This document shows, one piece after another, positions 43,653-53,283 of a stretch of DNA of 64,000 nucleotides. Position 1 is the stretch's first letter, and each line of letters begins with the position of its first letter. A model generated the notes under the pieces. That model ran no database searches. It had not been told where the DNA came from and was given only the letters and a program-made list of their open reading frames with translations. Source of the DNA: Comamonas thiooxydans (lineage in GTDB: Bacteria > Pseudomonadota > Gammaproteobacteria > Burkholderiales > Burkholderiaceae_C); NCBI RefSeq assembly GCF_002157685.2, contig NZ_AP026738.1, forward strand, positions 3,410,001-3,474,000, written 5' to 3'. The translations under genes were made by a program, and so were the position numbers.

Positions 43653-44630
43653 TTGGCTTCCATTTCACGCAGACAATTTCAAAGCAGCCTGGCAGCCTTG
43701 GGTGTGGCCTGGCAAAGTCTTGCCAGGGCGGACTCACCATTTCCCACCAAGCCTCTAAAGATCGTCTGTCCTTTTGCGCCAGGCGGCGGATCGGACTTTA
43801 TTGCTCGCGTGGCTGCCAATGTACTGAACGAGCGTCTGGGTCAGCCTGTGTATGTGGAAAACCGCCCAGGCGCAGGCGGCACTCTGGGTACGGAATACGC
43901 GCTGCGCTCGCCCGCAGACGGCTACACACTGCTGCTGATTGCAGGCAGCTACACGGTCAATCCCGCGCTCTATAAGCTGCGCTTCGACCCGGTGGCCGAC
44001 ATGACGCCCGTGATCCAGCTGTCCAAGGGTGCCTATGTGGTATGTGTTAACCCAAAGCTACCTGTGAAGAGCTTGCAAGAGCTGTTTTCCTATGCCCGCC
44101 AGCAGGCCGGCAGACTCACGTTCGCCTCTGCCGGCAACGGCAGTCACCTGCACATCGCCACTGAATACATGCTTGGTATGGCCAAGGTGAAGGCCACCCA
44201 TATTCCCTATAAAGGCACCGGCCCGGCCATCACGGATTTATTGGCCGGCAATGTGGACATGTTTGTAGCTGGCACAGAAGGCCTGATGCCACATGTCAAG
44301 TCCGGCAAGCTGCGTGCTCTGGCAGTAACCACTGCCCAACGCCTTACGGTCTACCCAGACATTCCTTCAGTGGCTGAAAGCGGATTACCCGACTATGACG
44401 TGGTGGCGTGGCACGGTTTGATCGCCTCGAAGAACCTGCCGGCCTCCATTTTGTCCACTCTGAACAGAGCGCTGGACTCTGGGCTGCAATCGAAGGAGTT
44501 GATTGCCCAGTTGGAACCCACTGGGGTCTCTCCTGCAGGAGGCAGCCCCCAGCAGTTCGGCCAGCTCATCAAGACCGAGATTCCTCGATACAGCAAGGTG
44601 GCGCAAGACAACGCCATCTCAGGACAGTAA
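43653..44630 (+). CDS. Bug-type periplasmic solute-binding receptor (TctC family), copy 3
   Basis: A 325-residue Bug protein. The TTG at 43653 has AAGGAG upstream and gives a signal peptide (MASISRRQFQSSLAALGVAW) with an SRRQF twin-arginine-like motif; the in-frame ATG at 43581 lies inside the GntR gene. Typical motifs: FPTKPLKIVCPFAPGGGSDF, VENRPGAGGTLGTEYALRS and PADGYTLLLIAGSY. Being embedded between the synthase and dehydratase genes suggests it binds a C3-C7 carboxylate connected to methylcitrate metabolism, such as propionate or a tricarboxylate. That is inference. Confidence 0.85.
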   Translation: MASISRRQFQSSLAALGVAWQSLARADSPFPTKPLKIVCPFAPGGGSDFIARVAANVLNERLGQPVYVENRPGAGGTLGTEYALRSPADGYTLLLIAGSYTVNPALYKLRFDPVADMTPVIQLSKGAYVVCVNPKLPVKSLQELFSYARQQAGRLTFASAGNGSHLHIATEYMLGMAKVKATHIPYKGTGPAITDLLAGNVDMFVAGTEGLMPHVKSGKLRALAVTTAQRLTVYPDIPSVAESGLPDYDVVAWHGLIASKNLPASILSTLNRALDSGLQSKELIAQLEPTGVSPAGGSPQQFGQLIKTEIPRYSKVAQDNAISGQ

Positions 44631-44670
44631 CCCTGACCCGCCCTATTTCTTCTCAACGGCCACAACAACC

Positions 44671-47310
44671 ATGACCTCGCCCCAGAGCACGAACGCCAAC
44701 CACGCCTACCGCAAGCCGTTGCCCGGCTCAGACCTGTATTTCTTTGACGCGCAAGCCGCTGTAGAAGCCATACGCCCCGGCAGCTGGATCACACTGCCCT
44801 ATACCAGCCGCGTCCATGCCGAGAACCTGGTACGGCGCGGCGATCCGGCCCATCTGACCGAATACCTCACGCAAATCATTGAACGCAAGCGCGAACGCGA
44901 CTTTCCCTGGTTCCCGGCCCGCGTGGTCTGCCATGACATCCTGGGACAGACTGCGTTGGTCGACCTAGCCGGCTTGCGCGATGCGATTGCAGAGCAAGGC
45001 GGCGATCCGGCCGCCGTCAACCCGGTAGTGCCTGTGCAGCTGATCGTGGACCATTCGCTGGCCGTGGAGTGTGGTGGCTACGATCCTCAGGCCTTTGAGA
45101 AAAACCGAGCCATCGAAGACCGGCGCAATGAGGACCGCTTTCATTTCATCGACTGGTGCAAGCGAGCCTTCAAGAATGTCGAGGTGATTCCGCCAGGCAA
45201 CGGGATCATGCACCAGATCAATCTGGAGCGCATGAGCCCTGTGATCCACGCTATCAATGGTGAAGCATATCCCGACACCCTGGTGGGCACGGACAGTCAC
45301 ACGCCGCACGTAGACGCACTAGGCGTAATCGCCGTGGGCGTGGGTGGTCTGGAGGCAGAAAACGTGATGCTGGGCCGTGCCTCGTGGATGCGCCTGCCCG
45401 AAATCATTGGCGTACAACTGGCCGGCACGCGCCAGCCGGGCATCACCGCCACCGACATCGTGCTGGCCCTGACCCAGTTCCTGCGCCAACAAAAAGTGGT
45501 GGGCGGCTATCTCGAGTTCTTTGGCGAAGGCGCACGCAGCCTGACCATTGGCGACCGTGCCACCATTTCGAACATGGCACCCGAATATGGAGCCACGGCT
45601 GCCATGTTTGCCATCGACGAGCAGACCATCGATTACCTCAAGCTCACTGGCCGCGAGCTCGCCCAGGTGCAACTGGTCGAGACCTATGCCAAGCAGGCCG
45701 GTCTGTGGGCAGACAGCCTGGAACACGCCGAGTACGAGCGCACGCTGAGCTTTGACCTGTCCAGCGTGGTGCGCAATATGGCCGGCCCATCCAACCCGCA
45801 CGCGCGTCTGGCCACCAGCGATCTGGCCGCCAAGGGTATTGCCGGTGAGTGGACCGAGCAAGAAGGCCAGATGCCCGATGGTGCCGTGATCATTGCAGCC
45901 ATCACCAGTTGCACCAATACCAGCAACCCGCGCAATGTGATCGCAGCCGGCCTGCTGGCACGCAACGCGCGCAATCTGGGCCTGACGCGCAAGCCCTGGG
46001 TCAAATCGTCGCTGGCCCCCGGCTCCAAGACCGTGCCACTGTATCTGCAGCAAGCTGGTTTGCTGCATGACCTGGAGGCGCTGGGCTTTGGCGTGGTGGC
46101 CTTTGCCTGCACCACCTGCAACGGCATGAGTGGCGCGCTGGACCCCGTGATTCAACAAGAGATCATCGACCGCGACCTCTACACTACGGCCGTGCTCTCC
46201 GGCAATCGCAACTTCGATGGCCGCATCCACCCCTACGCCAAGCAGGCCTTCCTAGCTTCTCCCCCGCTGGTGGTGGCCTATGCCATCGCAGGAACCATCC
46301 GTTTCGACATTGAAAACGATGTGCTGGGAACCTTCCAAGGGCGCGACATTCGCCTCAAGGACATCTGGCCCAGCGATGAGGAAATCGACACTGTGGCCAA
46401 GGCTGCCGTCCAACCCGAGCAGTTCCGCAAGGTGTACGAGCCCATGTTCGCCATCCACGCCAACAACAGCGAGCAAGAGGAAGCGCTTTACGACTGGCGC
46501 CCGCAAAGCACATATATCCGTCGCCCCCCATACTGGGAAGGCGCACTGGCGGGCGAGCGCACGCTGCGCGGCATGCGTCCGCTGGCCATCCTGCCCGACA
46601 ACATCACCACCGACCACCTCTCGCCGTCCAATGCCATCCTGATGGACTCGGCCGCAGGCGAGTATCTGCACAAAATGGGCCTGCCCGAGGAGGACTTCAA
46701 CTCCTACGCCACGCACCGCGGCGACCACCTGACGGCTCAGCGCGCTACCTTTGCCAACCCCAAGCTATTCAACGAGATGGTGGTCAACGACAAGGGTGAA
46801 ACCCGCCAGGGCTCGCTGGCACGCGTGGAGCCCGAAGGCCAGGTCATGCGCATGTGGGAAGCGATCGAAACCTATATGGACCGCAAGCAGCCGCTGATCA
46901 TCATCGCGGGCGCCGACTACGGCCAGGGTTCCAGCCGCGACTGGGCCGCCAAGGGCGTGCGCCTGGCCGGTGTGGAAGCCATCGTGGCCGAGGGCTTCGA
47001 GCGCATTCACCGCACCAACCTGATCGGCATGGGCGTGCTGCCGCTGGAGTTCCTGCCCGGCACCACACGCCACACGCTGGGTCTGGATGGCTCCGAGACC
47101 TTTGATGTCATCGGAAAGCGCAAGCCCCGCGCCGAACTGACGCTGCATATCTACCGCACCACCGGTGCCCGCACCGAAGTGCCTGTGCTCTGCCGTCTGG
47201 ACACCGCCGAAGAAGTCAGCATCTACGAAGCCGGTGGCGTGTTGCAGCGATTTGCGCAGGATTTTCTGGCAGAGAGCTCCAGCCGCACGGAACTGGCTGC
47301 TGAGGCTTAA
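44671..47310 (+). CDS. acnD: Fe/S-dependent 2-methylcitrate dehydratase
   Basis: An 879-residue aconitase-superfamily enzyme; the start at 44671 (MTSPQSTNANHAYRKPLPGS) follows the Bug gene by 40 bases. The three cluster-binding cysteines are in AAITSCTNTSNPRN and AFACTTCNGMSG. The swivel domain near residues 740-790 carries IIIAGADYGQGSSRDWAAKG. AcnD dehydrates 2-methylcitrate and needs PrpF, encoded next, to give the usable 2-methylaconitate isomer. The pairing identifies this as AcnD rather than AcnA. Confidence 0.93.
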   Translation: MTSPQSTNANHAYRKPLPGSDLYFFDAQAAVEAIRPGSWITLPYTSRVHAENLVRRGDPAHLTEYLTQIIERKRERDFPWFPARVVCHDILGQTALVDLAGLRDAIAEQGGDPAAVNPVVPVQLIVDHSLAVECGGYDPQAFEKNRAIEDRRNEDRFHFIDWCKRAFKNVEVIPPGNGIMHQINLERMSPVIHAINGEAYPDTLVGTDSHTPHVDALGVIAVGVGGLEAENVMLGRASWMRLPEIIGVQLAGTRQPGITATDIVLALTQFLRQQKVVGGYLEFFGEGARSLTIGDRATISNMAPEYGATAAMFAIDEQTIDYLKLTGRELAQVQLVETYAKQAGLWADSLEHAEYERTLSFDLSSVVRNMAGPSNPHARLATSDLAAKGIAGEWTEQEGQMPDGAVIIAAITSCTNTSNPRNVIAAGLLARNARNLGLTRKPWVKSSLAPGSKTVPLYLQQAGLLHDLEALGFGVVAFACTTCNGMSGALDPVIQQEIIDRDLYTTAVLSGNRNFDGRIHPYAKQAFLASPPLVVAYAIAGTIRFDIENDVLGTFQGRDIRLKDIWPSDEEIDTVAKAAVQPEQFRKVYEPMFAIHANNSEQEEALYDWRPQSTYIRRPPYWEGALAGERTLRGMRPLAILPDNITTDHLSPSNAILMDSAAGEYLHKMGLPEEDFNSYATHRGDHLTAQRATFANPKLFNEMVVNDKGETRQGSLARVEPEGQVMRMWEAIETYMDRKQPLIIIAGADYGQGSSRDWAAKGVRLAGVEAIVAEGFERIHRTNLIGMGVLPLEFLPGTTRHTLGLDGSETFDVIGKRKPRAELTLHIYRTTGARTEVPVLCRLDTAEEVSIYEAGGVLQRFAQDFLAESSSRTELAAEA

Positions 47311-47375
47311 GTACTACGGCAGCCGATCACAACTCGACGCTGCCATTTTCAGAACTCAACACAGATAGAGACAGA

Positions 47376-48581
47376 ATGAGTGATCACCAACGGTTTGCAC
47401 CGCAAATCAAGATCCCCGCCACTTACCTGCGTGGCGGCACCAGCAAAGGGGTTTTCTTCAAACTGAAGGAGCTGCCGGAAGCTGCCCAACAGCCTGGCCC
47501 CGTACGTGACGCGATTTTTCTACGCGCTCTGGGCAGTCCCGATCCGTACGGCAAGCAGATAGACGGCATGGGCAATGCCTCGTCCTCTACCAGCAAAGGC
47601 GTGATTCTGAGTGAAAGCAGCCGTGCCGATCATGATGTTGATTATCTGTTCGGTCAGGTAGCTATCGACAAGCCGTTTGTGGATTGGAGCGGGAACTGCG
47701 GCAACCTCAGCGCCGCCGTAGGCCCCTGCGCCATTCACATGGGTCTGATTCCCGCCGAGCGCATTCCGCGCAACGGAACAGCCACCATTCGTATCTGGCA
47801 GGCCAACATCGGCAAGACCATCGTGGCTCATGTGCAGATCACTGACGGGCAGGTGCAGGAAACCGGGGACTTCGAACTGGATGGCGTGACATTTGCAGCG
47901 GCAGAGATACCGCTGGAGTTTCTCGATCCCGCCGATGATGAGGATGGCGGTGCCATGTTCCCCACCGGCAACTTGGTCGATCGTCTAGACGTTCCCGGCA
48001 TCGGCAGCTTTGCCTGCACCCTGCTCAATGCAGGCATTCCGACCATCTTTTTGAACGCCAATGACCTGGGCTATACGGGCTGCGAGCTGCAGGATGCCAT
48101 CAACAATGACGCAGCAGCGCTTGCGAAATTCGAGTCAATTCGGGCACACGGTGCCATGCGCATGGGATTGATCAAGGACTTGAGCGAAGCCGCGACCCGT
48201 CAGCACACTCCAAAAATTGCATTTGTGGCACCCGCGCAAAGCTATATGGCCTCAAGCGGCAAAGCCATTGAAGCCCCGGACATTGATTTGGTAGTACGGG
48301 CACTGTCCATGGGCAAGCTACACCACGCAATGATGGGAACAGCAGCGGTAGCCATTGGCACGGCAGCGGCGATTCCGGGCACCCTGGTCAATCTGGCTGC
48401 TGGTGGCGGTGAGCGCCATGCAGTGCGTTTCGGACATCCCAGCGGCACGCTGCGAGTCGGAGCAGAAGCGACATTGATTAGCGGTGAGTGGCAAGTCAGC
48501 AAGGCTCTGATGAGCCGTAGCGCCCGCATTCTGATGGAAGGCTGGATTCGTGTACCCGGAGAAGTCCTGGACGCGCAATAG
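47376..48581 (+). CDS. prpF: 2-methylaconitate cis-trans isomerase
   Basis: A 401-residue PrpF-family protein with two diaminopimelate-epimerase-like halves: IKIPATYLRGGTSKGVFFKL at the start, DGMGNASSSTSKGVILSES, and DWSGNCGNLSAAVGPCAIHMG with the active-site Cys region. It isomerises trans- to cis-2-methylaconitate made by AcnD. It sits 65 bases downstream of acnD and 60 bases upstream of the lyase gene, as in other beta-proteobacteria. Confidence 0.93.
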   Translation: MSDHQRFAPQIKIPATYLRGGTSKGVFFKLKELPEAAQQPGPVRDAIFLRALGSPDPYGKQIDGMGNASSSTSKGVILSESSRADHDVDYLFGQVAIDKPFVDWSGNCGNLSAAVGPCAIHMGLIPAERIPRNGTATIRIWQANIGKTIVAHVQITDGQVQETGDFELDGVTFAAAEIPLEFLDPADDEDGGAMFPTGNLVDRLDVPGIGSFACTLLNAGIPTIFLNANDLGYTGCELQDAINNDAAALAKFESIRAHGAMRMGLIKDLSEAATRQHTPKIAFVAPAQSYMASSGKAIEAPDIDLVVRALSMGKLHHAMMGTAAVAIGTAAAIPGTLVNLAAGGGERHAVRFGHPSGTLRVGAEATLISGEWQVSKALMSRSARILMEGWIRVPGEVLDAQ

Positions 48582-48641
48582 GCAACGCACAACACAACGG
48601 CACGGAAGAAAAGTGCCGCCCCATTCAAACAGAGAGACAAC

Positions 48642-49502
48642 ATGAACCCCAAGCAAAAACTCAAGGCCTTGGCCGATGCCCGCCGTGGCGTCATTGTTCC
48701 CGGAGCCTTCAACGCCATGTCGGCGCGGCTGATCGCCGATCTGGGCTTTGAAGCCATCTATGTGACCGGTGCCGGCGTGACCAATATGTGGTTCGGCATG
48801 CCCGACCAGGGCTTTATGGGCCTCAGCGATATCGCCGACCATACGGCCCGCATCCGCGATGCCGTGGAGGTGCCGCTGCTGGTCGATGCCGACACCGGCT
48901 TTGGCAACGCCGTCAATACCTACCATGCCGTGCGCACGCTGGAGCGTGCCGGTGCCGACTGCATTCAGCTCGAAGACCAGGTCAGCCCCAAACGCTGCGG
49001 CCACTTCAATGGCAAGGCCGTGATCGAAACCAGCGAAATGCTGGGCAAGATCAAGGCCGCCGTCGATGCGCGCCGCGATAGCGGCACCCTCATCATGGCC
49101 CGAACTGACGCTGCAGCCGTCCATGGCTTTGAAGCCGCCATCGAGCGCGCCCAGCAGTTTCAGGAAGCCGGTGCCGACATCCTGTTTGTCGAAGCCGTCA
49201 CCCAGGCCGAAGAAGTGCGCACCCTGCCGCTGCGTCTGCAAGCCCCGCAGCTCATGAATATGGTCATCGGCGGCAAGACCCCCATCTTCAACGCCGACGA
49301 ACTGGGCGAACTGGGCTATGGCTTTGTGCTCTACGCCAATGCAGCACTGCAAGGTGCCGTGGCCGGGATGCAAAAGTGCCTGACGCTGCTGCGCGACGAT
49401 CACAAGGTTGATGAGGACCCTGCCATCGTCGCTCCCTTCCTTGAACGCCAGCGGCTGGTGAACAAGGACTTCTGGGATGGGCTGGAACAGAAGTACAAGT
49501 AG
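48642..49502 (+). CDS. Methylisocitrate lyase-like enzyme (ICL/PEP mutase family)
   Basis: A 286-residue TIM-barrel enzyme: PGAFNAMSARLIADLGFEAIYVTGAGVT, VPLLVDADTGFGN (metal site) and IQLEDQVSPKRCGHFNGK, the mobile active-site loop with the catalytic Cys. PrpB normally has KRCGHR; here Phe follows the His, as in some relatives acting on dimethylmalate or other 2-substituted malates. Position after prpF argues for cleavage of 2-methylisocitrate to pyruvate and succinate. The loop difference leaves another branched substrate possible, so I give no gene symbol. Confidence 0.82.
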   Translation: MNPKQKLKALADARRGVIVPGAFNAMSARLIADLGFEAIYVTGAGVTNMWFGMPDQGFMGLSDIADHTARIRDAVEVPLLVDADTGFGNAVNTYHAVRTLERAGADCIQLEDQVSPKRCGHFNGKAVIETSEMLGKIKAAVDARRDSGTLIMARTDAAAVHGFEAAIERAQQFQEAGADILFVEAVTQAEEVRTLPLRLQAPQLMNMVIGGKTPIFNADELGELGYGFVLYANAALQGAVAGMQKCLTLLRDDHKVDEDPAIVAPFLERQRLVNKDFWDGLEQKYK

Positions 49503-49513
49503 GCGCTCCACTC

Positions 49514-49936
49514 ATGACTGCCAACATGGCCGCTACTGGGCCGGCGTCCTATGGAGCCATCGAACTTCGCGAGCTGGTGTTGCCGGCACTCGCCAATCAT
49601 CACGGAACGCTGTTTGCAGGACAGGGGTTGCAGATGATGGCGAAGGCGGCCTTTCTTGTAGCGCGCGAACTGGCTCAACAAGAGGTCGTCATGGCATCTG
49701 TCGCTGGAGCCGAGTTTCTGGCTCCTGTTCCGGTAGGTGCTCAGCTTACGCTTCGGGCCTGGGTCAGTCGGGTTGGCAAATCTTCCATGTCGGTGAATGT
49801 CACGGGGCAGGCAACCCGTCTGAGCGAGCCGCCCCAGGTCGTCCTGCAAGGAGCTTTCGAAATGGTCGCGGTGGACATGGCGGGGGCTCCCGTGATCATT
49901 GACAGAGGATGTCTGCCGCAGCCCAGCACTTGCTAG
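49514..49936 (+). CDS. Hotdog-fold acyl-CoA thioesterase
   Basis: A 140-residue single-domain hotdog protein with the YciA/BACH-type signature (LVLPALANHHGTLFAGQGLQMMAKAAFLVAREL) and the VASVAGAEFLAPVPVGAQLTLRAWVSRVGKSSM strand region. It starts 11 bases after the lyase gene and ends the operon. Family members hydrolyse short or medium acyl-CoA, so a role in relieving propionyl-CoA or methyl-branched acyl-CoA build-up is reasonable. It is convergent with the MTHFR gene. Confidence 0.8.
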   Translation: MTANMAATGPASYGAIELRELVLPALANHHGTLFAGQGLQMMAKAAFLVARELAQQEVVMASVAGAEFLAPVPVGAQLTLRAWVSRVGKSSMSVNVTGQATRLSEPPQVVLQGAFEMVAVDMAGAPVIIDRGCLPQPSTC

Positions 49937-49994
49937 GCGTCAGGCTGGTTCGTACGCGCGATCTAGAGGACAGGCTCGCCCCTGAGTACCGAGT

Positions 49995-51440
49995 TCATAT
50001 GACATCGTCTGGGCGAAACCAGCGAGGCCAAGAACTTTGATGCCGTGTCTGCTCAGGCACGATGGGAATCAGTACCTCACGCAACACCTGTGATTGTTGG
50101 GCACTGACCGAAATTCTATATTTGACGCTGTGAATGCACTCCCGGTCCCCGAACTCACAGCGATTGAGGTGAGTGCCGCCACAAGGGCCGTTGGCCAGCC
50201 CTTTGGGGCAGGTTTCGGGACAGACATACAAGGTTTGCTCCAGCCGACAATGGCCGCAGGTATCGCAACCAAGCACAGGTCGCTTGATACCTCGCTCCAC
50301 GCGATGCAGGATTCGCGCGGCGATTGGCGATTGCCACAAGGGCCAGCGCATCACCGAACCCAAGGCTTTGCCCAAGACCGACTGCTCACTGAAGAACAGG
50401 TGATGAAGGGCTTGCAACCGGTGAAAGCGTCTAAGCTCACCAATGCTAGCCTGCACGCGCTCCAGGCCAGGTGCCCAGTCACTTTCTTCAGGGGCAAAGT
50501 TCACTTTGCCGGTACCTGGGTATTGCCATAGGCTCGCCCAGGCCTCTCTCCATTGCTCCTGAGTTTCAATATTGCCAAGCAAGCGCTCAAGTGCATTCTC
50601 CAGTTCACTGAACTGTGTTTGCCCATGTATGCCGGAGAGGTGTACGCCTGCGTAGCCTTTGAGCTGCAAGCCGAGAATCTGCAAGGCGAGCCGCTCTGTG
50701 CTGCGCTGTCGGGACCAATCTGCACCTTGCTGCTCTTCGGCAGCCAGCAGATCCATCATGCTACGTGTGATGACTACCCCAGGCACATGGCGTAAAAACT
50801 GCGCACGGGTGTGTGTCAAGGCCATCACGCAAGCCATCAAGGGCTTCGGCGAGACTTGCTTATGCATCCACTGCCATGCTTCGTCGTATTTGGCGACATC
50901 AAAGCCCAGTTGCACGGTCAGAAAGTCGGCGCCCGCAATCAGTTTCTTGTGTGCCTTGTAGTACTGGGCAATGCCTTCCTCTTCCAGATACTTGAAAGGG
51001 TTGAGCGCTGCGCCAAGTGACGCCCCAGGTAGCTGATGGCGCGCTTGCTGCAATGCTGGAACGGACTCTAAATAGCGCACGCTGCGCTGACCAGGCGTAT
51101 GAGTTGGATCGCGGTCACCGCTGAGCAGCAATAAATCGTGAAGACCGAATTCTTGCATTTGCTCCAGCTGCGCCTGCAACTGCTGCGGAGCGCGATCCTT
51201 ACCCGAAAAATGTAGCAAAGTCGGAAACGGCCCTCGATGTCGCTCGAAGCTGGCCAAAGAGCTGAGCTGCGCGTTTTGCCCGACACGGTCAGCCAATGCA
51301 GCCACCAGTGGCATTCCAGCCAGTTGCTGGTGCTCCATCAACTGGTGCAGACTCGCCGCAGACGCCTTGTTGTCGCGGGGCGTCCATTCAAGCACACAAA
51401 CAAACTGCTGCGCATCCAGCGCTTTTTTCAAGAAACTCAT
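49995..51440 (-). CDS. Methylenetetrahydrofolate reductase-like protein with Cys-rich C-terminal domain
   Basis: A 481-residue protein. Residues 1-300 are an MTHFR-type TIM barrel (VCVLEWTPRDNKASAASLHQ, LLLLSGDRDPT, LGAALNPFKYLEEEGIAQY, AGADFLTVQLGFDVAKYDE). Residues about 360-440 are the MTHFR_C domain with GCDTCGHCRLEQTLYVCPET followed by CPKGLANGPCGGT and FGDRECIH, a Cys motif likely to bind metal or Fe-S. This domain is known from proteins linked to methyltransferase or corrinoid C1 chemistry, not from ordinary E. coli MetF. It is the last gene of a metR-like/queH/MTHFR operon and faces the methionine synthase genes, so supply of a methyl group for methionine is the likely role. Confidence 0.82.
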   Translation of the reverse strand: MSFLKKALDAQQFVCVLEWTPRDNKASAASLHQLMEHQQLAGMPLVAALADRVGQNAQLSSLASFERHRGPFPTLLHFSGKDRAPQQLQAQLEQMQEFGLHDLLLLSGDRDPTHTPGQRSVRYLESVPALQQARHQLPGASLGAALNPFKYLEEEGIAQYYKAHKKLIAGADFLTVQLGFDVAKYDEAWQWMHKQVSPKPLMACVMALTHTRAQFLRHVPGVVITRSMMDLLAAEEQQGADWSRQRSTERLALQILGLQLKGYAGVHLSGIHGQTQFSELENALERLLGNIETQEQWREAWASLWQYPGTGKVNFAPEESDWAPGLERVQASIGELRRFHRLQALHHLFFSEQSVLGKALGSVMRWPLWQSPIAARILHRVERGIKRPVLGCDTCGHCRLEQTLYVCPETCPKGLANGPCGGTHLNRCEFGDRECIHSVKYRISVSAQQSQVLREVLIPIVPEQTRHQSSWPRWFRPDDVI

Positions 51441-51515
51441 TGCAATAGCTGTACGCTCAGACTAGGCATAAGTACATCGCGCCACAGAGCGGGCCGGTCA
51501 AAGCACTCATCGACT

Positions 51516-52169
51516 TCACTCGTTTTTGTAGAACAACTCTCCGAGCCTGATGCGCTCCCGACCATTCGCAACGCGGTGAGCATTGGTGTCGCGCAATGAG
51601 TACACACAGCCGCAATACTCTTGCTGATAAAACTCCTCACGCTTGCTGATCTCAATCATGCGGGCAGAGCCGCCGCCTTTGCGCCAGTTGTAGTCCCAAT
51701 ACATGAGGTCGGGGTAGTGCTCTACGGCACGCATGCCACAGTCGTTAATCTGCTGCATATTTTTCCAACGCGAGATTCCCAACGAACTGGTCATCACTGG
51801 AAAGCCGTTCTCATGCGCATACAACGCGGTGCGTTCAAAACGCATATCAAAGCACATGGTGCAGCGAACCCCACGCTCGGGCTCATGTTCCATGCCTTTT
51901 GCGCGTTCAAACCAATTGTCGCGGTCATAGTCCGCATCAACAAAGGGAATTCCGAACTGCTCGGCAAAGCGGATGTTCTCGTTCTTACGCAGTTCGTATT
52001 CGTGCAATGGATGGATGTTGGGGTTGTAGAAGAAGATTGTGAAGTCAATGCCGGAGGCCTGCATGGCCTCCATCACCTCGCCTGAACAAGGCGCACAGCA
52101 GGAGTGCAGCAATACCTTGTCATGACCACCGGGCAATGGAAGGGGTTTACGTTCTACGGCGGTGTTCAT
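51516..52169 (-). CDS. queH: Epoxyqueuosine reductase QueH
   Basis: A 217-residue QueH (DUF208) protein. It has the paired Cys motifs [18 protein letters not shown] and [16 protein letters not shown], the segment [15 protein letters not shown], and [12 protein letters not shown]. These ligate an Fe-S cluster and a second metal. QueH reduces epoxyqueuosine to queuosine in tRNA without cobalamin, replacing the B12-dependent QueG. It overlaps the LysR gene by four bases (ATGA) and precedes the MTHFR gene by 75 bases. Placement among methionine genes and next to a B12 importer is notable. Confidence 0.9.
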   Translation of the reverse strand: MNTAVERKPLPLPGGHDKVLLHSCCAPCSGEVMEAMQASGIDFTIFFYNPNIHPLHEYELRKNENIRFAEQFGIPFVDADYDRDNWFERAKGMEHEPERGVRCTMCFDMRFERTALYAHENGFPVMTSSLGISRWKNMQQINDCGMRAVEHYPDLMYWDYNWRKGGGSARMIEISKREEFYQQEYCGCVYSLRDTNAHRVANGRERIRLGELFYKNE

Positions 52170-53077
52170 GAGCTGGCTCCTTGGTTGCCGGTGGTGACAG
52201 GCTGGCGAGCCAGTTCGATGAAAGCTTGCATGTAATCGATGGCGGTCTCCGATTCGCGCACGCCCAAAAAGATCTGCTTGGCGATTCCGCGTACCCCAAG
52301 TCGCACGGGCACCACGTCCATTTTCACCGCGTACTCATCGACCAGCCAGCGCGGCAGGGCTGCCACTCCACGTCCGCTAGCGACCATCTGCAGCATGATG
52401 TCCGTGGTCTCGATGGCTTTGTGGCGCTTGGGCGTAACTCCGGCAGGCAACAGGAACTGGTTGTAGATGTCCAGGCGCTCTATCTCCACGGGATAGCTGA
52501 TAAGCACTTCCTGAGTCAGTTGGCGGGGCTTCACGTATGGCACTGATGCCAAGGTATGACCCTTGGCCACAACAAGCACCTGCTCATAGTCAAAAACGGG
52601 TTCGAACTTCAGACCCGGCTTGTACAGCGGATCAGGCGTGACCAGCAGGTCGATCTCATACCCAAATAGCGCACCGATTCCACCGAACTGGAATTTCTGT
52701 TTGACGTCCACATCAACGTCAGGCCATGCAGCCAGATAGGGGGCAACTACCTTGAGCATCCACTGGTAGCAAGGGTGACACTCCATACCTATGCGCAGTG
52801 CTCCGCGCTCGCCCTGAGCAAACTGACCTAATCGCTCTTCGGCCAGGTTCAATTGCGGCAACACACGGTTAGCCACTGCCAGTAGGTACTGGCCCGCCTG
52901 CGTCAGCCGCAGGCTTCGGCCCTCGCGCAACCAAATATCCGTGCCCAGTTGCTGCTCCAGCTTCTTCATGCTGTGGCTTAGAGCCGACTGGGTCAGGTTC
53001 AGAACACTTGCGGCAGCTGTCAACGACCCTTGTTTCTCGACCTGCTTCACGATATTGAGGTGGATACGCTCAAGCAT
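52166..53077 (-). CDS. MetR-like LysR-family regulator
   Basis: A 303-residue LTTR with HTH at residues 5-45 ([37 protein letters not shown]). The effector domain opens with [34 protein letters not shown], closely resembling MetR, including the ECHPCYQW block. MetR senses homocysteine and controls methionine genes. The gene is divergent from the FMN reductase/MesX/MesD genes, and TGAA/TTCA-type repeats lie just upstream of its start (53083-53107). It probably controls both sides. Confidence 0.85.
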   Translation of the reverse strand: MLERIHLNIVKQVEKQGSLTAAASVLNLTQSALSHSMKKLEQQLGTDIWLREGRSLRLTQAGQYLLAVANRVLPQLNLAEERLGQFAQGERGALRIGMECHPCYQWMLKVVAPYLAAWPDVDVDVKQKFQFGGIGALFGYEIDLLVTPDPLYKPGLKFEPVFDYEQVLVVAKGHTLASVPYVKPRQLTQEVLISYPVEIERLDIYNQFLLPAGVTPKRHKAIETTDIMLQMVASGRGVAALPRWLVDEYAVKMDVVPVRLGVRGIAKQIFLGVRESETAIDYMQAFIELARQPVTTGNQGASS

Positions 53078-53082
53078 TCAGA

Positions 53083-53107
53083 TGATTCACATTCATGGAT
53101 TTATGAA
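53083..53107. promoter_or_regulatory. Candidate MetR-type binding region
   Basis: TGATTCACATTCA (53083-53095) differs by one base from the MetR box TGAA-N5-TTCA, and TTCATGGATTTATGAA (53092-53107) is a perfect 5-6-5 inverted repeat overlapping it. The region starts 6 bases upstream of the MetR-like start codon, the usual place for autoregulation. Confidence 0.45.
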
Positions 53108-53283
53108 ATAAAACCATTTTACTTCATTGACCGCCATCAATACCATCTGCACTCATTGCTGTTTCAGGTTTCCGGAGCGCTCATGGGCATGCTTAACAAC
53201 AAATATCACAGGCACTTGGTGAGCGTCTCTCCGATGAGCGCACTCTTTCGATCAAGCCCTGCTGTCAAAGACGGGTACTCCGG

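Noticed and set aside
45319..46230. Minus-strand frame of 303 codons inside acnD
   Set aside because: Antisense shadow of the aconitase gene caused by codon bias; no family resemblance.
48318..49511. Minus-strand frame of 397 codons across prpF and the lyase gene
   Set aside because: Covers two well-supported genes on the opposite strand; Gly/His-rich composition typical of shadow frames.
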